Shown here: positions 60,624-64,000 of the stretch, piece after piece
How the letters are laid out: every line of letters begins with the position of its first letter
Position numbering within the stretch: position 1 is the stretch's first letter
From: Streptacidiphilus fuscans
GTDB lineage: Bacteria > Actinomycetota > Actinomycetes > Streptomycetales > Streptomycetaceae
Length of the DNA stretch: 64,000 nt
Direction: 5' to 3'
Assembly (NCBI RefSeq): GCF_015690355.1
Contig: NZ_JADPRT010000006.1
Span: 180,003-244,002 of the forward strand
Translations under genes and position numbers: made by a program
Notes under the pieces: model-generated
The model's database searches: none
Told to the model about the DNA's origin: nothing
Seen by the model: only the letters and a program-made list of their open reading frames with translations

Positions 60624-62138
60624 GTGCCGGAACACGAAGCCGAGGCGGACGACCATGTCCTGACGTCGGCGCTGCTCACTGCCCTTGGGGTGGTCGACGA
60701 ACCAGCCCAACGGGACGAGTTGTGCCGGGAGTTGGAGTGGTTCGCGCATCCGCGGGTACAGGCCGCCACGGCACGAGCGACGCCCGTGGACACGCTTGTC
60801 GAGTTCCTCGCGACCACGCGGCTCGCGCTGCCCGCCGCCCGCAGTCGGGCGCTTCGGACCGGGCTGGCGGAGGTAGTCGATTCCGGCCGGAGCGCAGTCA
60901 CGTCCCCTCGGGACGTCGTGATCCGGCTGGTGCGCGAGGTGTTCGGTGCCCCGGCAGGGCAGCTCGCGGATAAGCTCACCCAACTGATCTCCCGCTCCGG
61001 CCAGTCCGGGTGTGGCCTCGACAGCACGACCGTGCGAAGGCTCTACGCCGAGGCGTCCGACCTGTGTGACGTGTGGGTGCTCGCCCTGAGCGGAGGGCTC
61101 GTGACATCCGTCGACGCGCAGGGCACGGCCGACGAGTTGTACGCGACCGAGGCCGCGGTCCGCGCCGTGTTCGACCCGGACGACCCGGCCGGCCTCGGCC
61201 GACGACGCCTGGATCTCGTCGACCTGGTCCGTCAGCTGACCGAGCTGGTGGCACTCGACCGGTGGGGGCTGCTCCCGGAGCGGGACTGGCCCTCGGCGAC
61301 CGCTCCCGCACTAGGCTGGCCGGCCGTGCTCGCCCAGGCCCAGTACCGGCTGCGCCAGATCTCAGCCTCCGGACCACCGCCCCGGATCGAGCACGGCACC
61401 GGCAAGGACCGGACCCCGTCTGGCGACCGGCGCCACGGCCTGGCACTGCACCTCCTGGCCGCCTTCGACGCTTCCCAGAATGCCTCTCGCGACGGCTCCC
61501 ACGCCCTCGCCGGTCCGACGCCTGAGCAGCGCGAGGCGGGCCGTCAACGCATCCAGCGATCACTCCACCCGGCGATGCCCTGGGCGACCAGGCTCCAGGT
61601 CGCCGATCTCGCCTGGTCCCTCCGCCGGACGCCGGAGCTGATGGCGGACTACGGGCTCGGCGACACCGACGGTGCCGAACAGGCCGCTGCCGACCTGCCT
61701 GCCCTGCTCAGCGACCTGCGGCCGGGCTGGTTCGCGGTCGGGCCCGATCACCTCCCGCTCAACAGCTGGGAGCTCCGCGAACTCTTCCCCGAGCTCTGTC
61801 GTCTGCTCGCCGTCCGCCGCGAGCAGGTGTCGGACGCCGACCTCGGCGCGTACTGGGACTCCAACGACCCGTCGATCCTTCCGGAACTCGTCGCCGGGGC
61901 CTACCTCGCGTCGTGCGCGGCACCTGGCCGCTTCGCGGCCGCGCTCTCGGGTGAGCTCGCCGCGTTCGGCCTGCTCTTTGCCGAAGACGCCGCCACCGAC
62001 GCCGCCCTCGCGCTGCTCGGCGAGCAGCCCCGCCAGGCGGAACCCGGCACCCCTTGGTGGGACGACCTGACCTGGCAGGCCTGGCTTCGGGGGGCCGCGG
62101 CCGAGGTCATGCGACAGGCTCGTCCACGGAGTCGGTGA
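60624..62138 (+). CDS. uncharacterised 504-aa protein
   Basis: A 504-residue soluble, Leu- and Ala-rich protein I do not recognise. The N-terminal 100 residues are helical (LTSALLTALGVVDEPAQRDELCRELEWF; PVDTLVEFLATTRLALPAARSRALRTGLAEVV), then a central region with DLVDLVRQLTELVALDRWGLL and WPAVLAQAQYRLRQI, and a C-terminal half with ELRELFPELCRLLAVRREQVSDADLGAYWDSN. No signal peptide, membrane helix, nucleotide loop or metal motif stands out. The GTG has GGGGGAGAG upstream. It follows the NAD kinase by 70 bases, so they may be cotranscribed. Confidence 0.65.
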   Translation: MPEHEAEADDHVLTSALLTALGVVDEPAQRDELCRELEWFAHPRVQAATARATPVDTLVEFLATTRLALPAARSRALRTGLAEVVDSGRSAVTSPRDVVIRLVREVFGAPAGQLADKLTQLISRSGQSGCGLDSTTVRRLYAEASDLCDVWVLALSGGLVTSVDAQGTADELYATEAAVRAVFDPDDPAGLGRRRLDLVDLVRQLTELVALDRWGLLPERDWPSATAPALGWPAVLAQAQYRLRQISASGPPPRIEHGTGKDRTPSGDRRHGLALHLLAAFDASQNASRDGSHALAGPTPEQREAGRQRIQRSLHPAMPWATRLQVADLAWSLRRTPELMADYGLGDTDGAEQAAADLPALLSDLRPGWFAVGPDHLPLNSWELRELFPELCRLLAVRREQVSDADLGAYWDSNDPSILPELVAGAYLASCAAPGRFAAALSGELAAFGLLFAEDAATDAALALLGEQPRQAEPGTPWWDDLTWQAWLRGAAAEVMRQARPRSR

Positions 62139-62226
62139 TCTGACGCCGGTGGGCGAAACCAAGCGTGTCCGGCCGAGCAGAGCCCGGCCGGACACACGGA
62201 CCTGACTGCAGGTCAGTTCTCGCCCG

Positions 62227-63834
62227 TCACTGCCCCGGGACGTACACGATGCCGCGCAGTGCCTCGCCGGACTGGGCCGTGCGGAGGGTCCGGAAGGTGT
62301 CACCGGCGGCGCTGGTCGCGTCGAGGTGGTCGGTCACCCGGACCAGGCGGTTGGGGTCGGCGCCCTCGTCCGTCGCGCCGGAGACGGTGGAGGTGACCGC
62401 CCAGACGGAGACCGTGCCGTCCGGGTTCACCTCGCCGGTGAGGTTGCGCAGGCCGTCGGTGGCCGGTGCCCACGGCAGGCCGGTGACGGGGTTGTCGCCG
62501 GTGGGGTAGCCGGAGACGGCGTAGGGCGTGCCGAGGTCGAGGCCGCTCTGGATGGTGTACGCCAGCTTCCACGAGCCGTCGCTGAGCTCCCACTTCTGCA
62601 GTCCGGCACCGGTCTGCGCGGCGGCGTCGGTGTAGCTGCCGGTGGCCGCGTCGTAGGTGTTGGAACCGCTGCCCTCGTCGGCCACGTACATCGTGGTGTC
62701 GTTGGCGAACCACACGCCGAACGGGAACGACGTGGTCGACTTCGTCGCGGTCGGGAAGCCCGCCAGGACGCACATGTTCTCCGGCAGGCCGGTGGACTGC
62801 AGCGTCGCCGGGTTGTACGACAGCCCCGAAGTCGGCAGCGGCGCGCCCGGTACCGGGAGGCCGACGCCGGACGGGCAGGCCTTGCCCGTGGTGTCGATGA
62901 AGTAGACGGTGTTGACGCCGTTCCCGCCGCTGCCCTTGGTCAGGTAGACGACGTTGTCGTGGACGGTCAGGCCGCGGAAGTTGTCGTCCTTGCCGACCTT
63001 GTCGGCCTTGTCGCCCAGCGCGGTGATGTTGAACCCGCCCATCGGGGTCGGCTGGCCGACCTGCTGCTCGCTCTCCGGCAGCGTCGAGGGCGTGGTGAGC
63101 TGCGCACCGGCGCCGGCGATCACGCCGACCGGCTGCGGGTTGCTGCCGTTGCCCGCGTTGCCCGACATGAAGAGCTTGTTGTCGGCGCTGTCGAGGATCG
63201 CGGCGCGGCCGTTGTTGCCGCTGTAGGCGTTGGTCTCGGTGTAGCTGAAGCTGCCGTTGCCGTGCAGTTCGGCGACCGCCCGGTAGAACGACTCCCCGAC
63301 CGGGTTGGTCGGGTCGACGACACCGGGGGTGTTGGAGTTCGACACGTCGACCGCGCCGACGGGCGCCACGTAGCCCATGAACGTGAGCGCGCTGCCGTTG
63401 GTGGACAGGTTCAGGCCCAGCTCGGACTTGGAGGAGAAGCTGGAGACCAGGTGGTCGCCGTTCGGGCCGGACGGCACGTCGAGCGTGCGCATGGTGTGGC
63501 CGGACGGGGTGATCGTGTCGAGCAGGATCGGCGAGGTGACGCCGAAACTCCCGTCCACCGACTCGTTGTTGAAGACCTCCGGGTAGCCGCCGTCGGCGAC
63601 GGCGGTGACGCAGTCCGTGGTGCAGCCGGGCGGCAGCTGCGTGACGCCCGGGACGACGGTGTTCTTGCCCGCGGTGTAGACCGTGCGGGACAGGATGAGG
63701 TGGCCCGGGAGGAGGACGTGGTTCGGTCCGGCCGGACGGTGCGCGGGCGCTGCGGTCGCGGCCGTACCGGGGAACAGCACCAGACCGGACAGGACGCCAC
63801 CGACAGCGGCGGCAAGGGCGAGGCGGGAGGCCAT
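62227..63834 (-). CDS. secreted beta-propeller-like protein of unknown function
   Basis: A 535-aa exported protein. The Sec signal (residues about 1-30: LALAAAVGGVLSGLVLFPGTAATA) is followed by a long beta-rich domain of repeated blades: YPEVFNNESVDGSFGVTSPILLD, GPNGDHLVSSFSSKSELGLNL, GRAAILDSADNKLFMSGNAGNGSN, NFRGLTVHDNVVYLTKGSGGNGVNTVYF, FGVWFANDTTMYVADEGSGSN and LRNLTGEVNPDGTVSVWAVTS. These resemble NHL or SMP-30-like propeller strands. Four Cys could form disulphides. No catalytic site was identified. AGGAG lies 7 bases before the ATG. Confidence 0.75.
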   Translation of the reverse strand: MASRLALAAAVGGVLSGLVLFPGTAATAAPAHRPAGPNHVLLPGHLILSRTVYTAGKNTVVPGVTQLPPGCTTDCVTAVADGGYPEVFNNESVDGSFGVTSPILLDTITPSGHTMRTLDVPSGPNGDHLVSSFSSKSELGLNLSTNGSALTFMGYVAPVGAVDVSNSNTPGVVDPTNPVGESFYRAVAELHGNGSFSYTETNAYSGNNGRAAILDSADNKLFMSGNAGNGSNPQPVGVIAGAGAQLTTPSTLPESEQQVGQPTPMGGFNITALGDKADKVGKDDNFRGLTVHDNVVYLTKGSGGNGVNTVYFIDTTGKACPSGVGLPVPGAPLPTSGLSYNPATLQSTGLPENMCVLAGFPTATKSTTSFPFGVWFANDTTMYVADEGSGSNTYDAATGSYTDAAAQTGAGLQKWELSDGSWKLAYTIQSGLDLGTPYAVSGYPTGDNPVTGLPWAPATDGLRNLTGEVNPDGTVSVWAVTSTVSGATDEGADPNRLVRVTDHLDATSAAGDTFRTLRTAQSGEALRGIVYVPGQ

Positions 63835-63890
63835 CTGGGTACTCCTGGGAAGAGTGAAAGAGACGGGCAGGAGAAAAGAGAGTTGACGAG

Positions 63891-63905
63891 CTGACGAGCC
63901 GTCAG
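63891..63905. terminator. short hairpin after the partial last gene
   Basis: CTGACG-AGC-CGTCAG lies 14 bases beyond the stop codon of the partial gene on the - strand and could end its transcript. The stem is only 6 bp. Confidence 0.4.
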
Positions 63906-63918
63906 TTGCTGCGGGTCG

Positions 63919-64000
63919 TCAGTTGCAGCTGCCGCTGCCGGAGTCGCTGTACTGAAGCGCGCTCGCGTCGAAGCCCGGGCCGGCCAGGACGGGCTTGTAG
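63919..64000 (-). CDS. C-terminal end of a further gene (cut by window edge)
   Basis: Twenty-six residues and a stop codon are visible, reading YKPVLAGPGFDASALQYSD and ending SGSGSCN. The rest is beyond the window. The ending with a lone Cys and Gly/Ser residues fits a secreted protein, but no family can be named. It runs in the same direction as the beta-propeller-like gene, 84 bases upstream of it. Confidence 0.55.
   Translation of the reverse strand, partial: YKPVLAGPGFDASALQYSDSGSGSCN

Noticed and set aside
57341..61027. 1228-codon frame reading through primase, NAD kinase and ligase on the - strand
   Set aside because: Only the last 352 codons show ligase motifs. The upstream part is antisense to two well-supported genes.

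Overview
The window is high-GC DNA with the codon use and dense gene packing of a streptomycete-type actinomycete (Streptomyces, Streptacidiphilus or Kitasatospora are the best guesses). The grounds are frequent GTG and TTG starts, Tat-exported lyases, a SCO2400-type zinc-ribbon membrane protein, a DUF6295 protein, an auxiliary tryptophanyl-tRNA synthetase behind a Trp leader peptide, and split LigD-type end-joining genes. I saw no rRNA, tRNA, CRISPR array, transposase or phage gene. The genus is an inference.

Positions 1-9500: a drug-export-type ABC transporter (permease cut by the window edge), a small membrane protein, a C39-like peptidase, a hotdog-type protein, a secreted polysaccharide lyase family 8 (PL8) enzyme, a glycerophosphodiesterase, a type-5 uracil-DNA glycosylase, and a secreted PL14-like lyase with an F5/8 domain.

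Positions 8087-20989: a polysaccharide and uronic-acid utilisation locus. Secreted lyases (PL14-like, and a second PL8 at 18494) flank a sugar-porter permease and the four enzymes of the oxidative uronate pathway: uronate dehydrogenase, glucarate-type dehydratase, 5-dehydro-4-deoxyglucarate dehydratase and alpha-ketoglutarate semialdehyde dehydrogenase. An uncharacterised protein is translationally coupled to the third. An IclR regulator lies inside the locus. A shared palindrome, GTTCA-N6-TGAAC (perfect or one mismatch), occurs at six places, covering every divergent promoter region of the locus, and is the likely operator of this regulon.

Positions 21011-27569: an SDR, a two-subunit molybdenum hydroxylase (IorAB type), a SigJ-like sigma factor, endonuclease IV and a DUF1330 protein.

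Positions 27590-34395: a RiPP locus. An 18-bp gene encodes the pentapeptide MRYVH, the signature of biarylitide precursors. A cytochrome P450 and an O-methyltransferase lie downstream of it. A B12-type radical SAM protein fused to a DUF5825-like domain lies upstream, and an ATP-grasp protein is divergent. A 15-bp perfect hairpin separates the minigene from the P450.

Positions 34459-64000: mostly housekeeping or core-accessory genes. These include an EF-G-like factor preceded by a 38-codon upstream ORF, a TrmB-type regulator, secreted and redox proteins, an auxiliary trpS with a complete ribosome-mediated attenuator, a second P450, a RIO kinase, acs with an acetate transporter, divergent LigD-type ligase and primase genes, NAD kinase, and several uncharacterised proteins. 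The last gene is cut by the window end.
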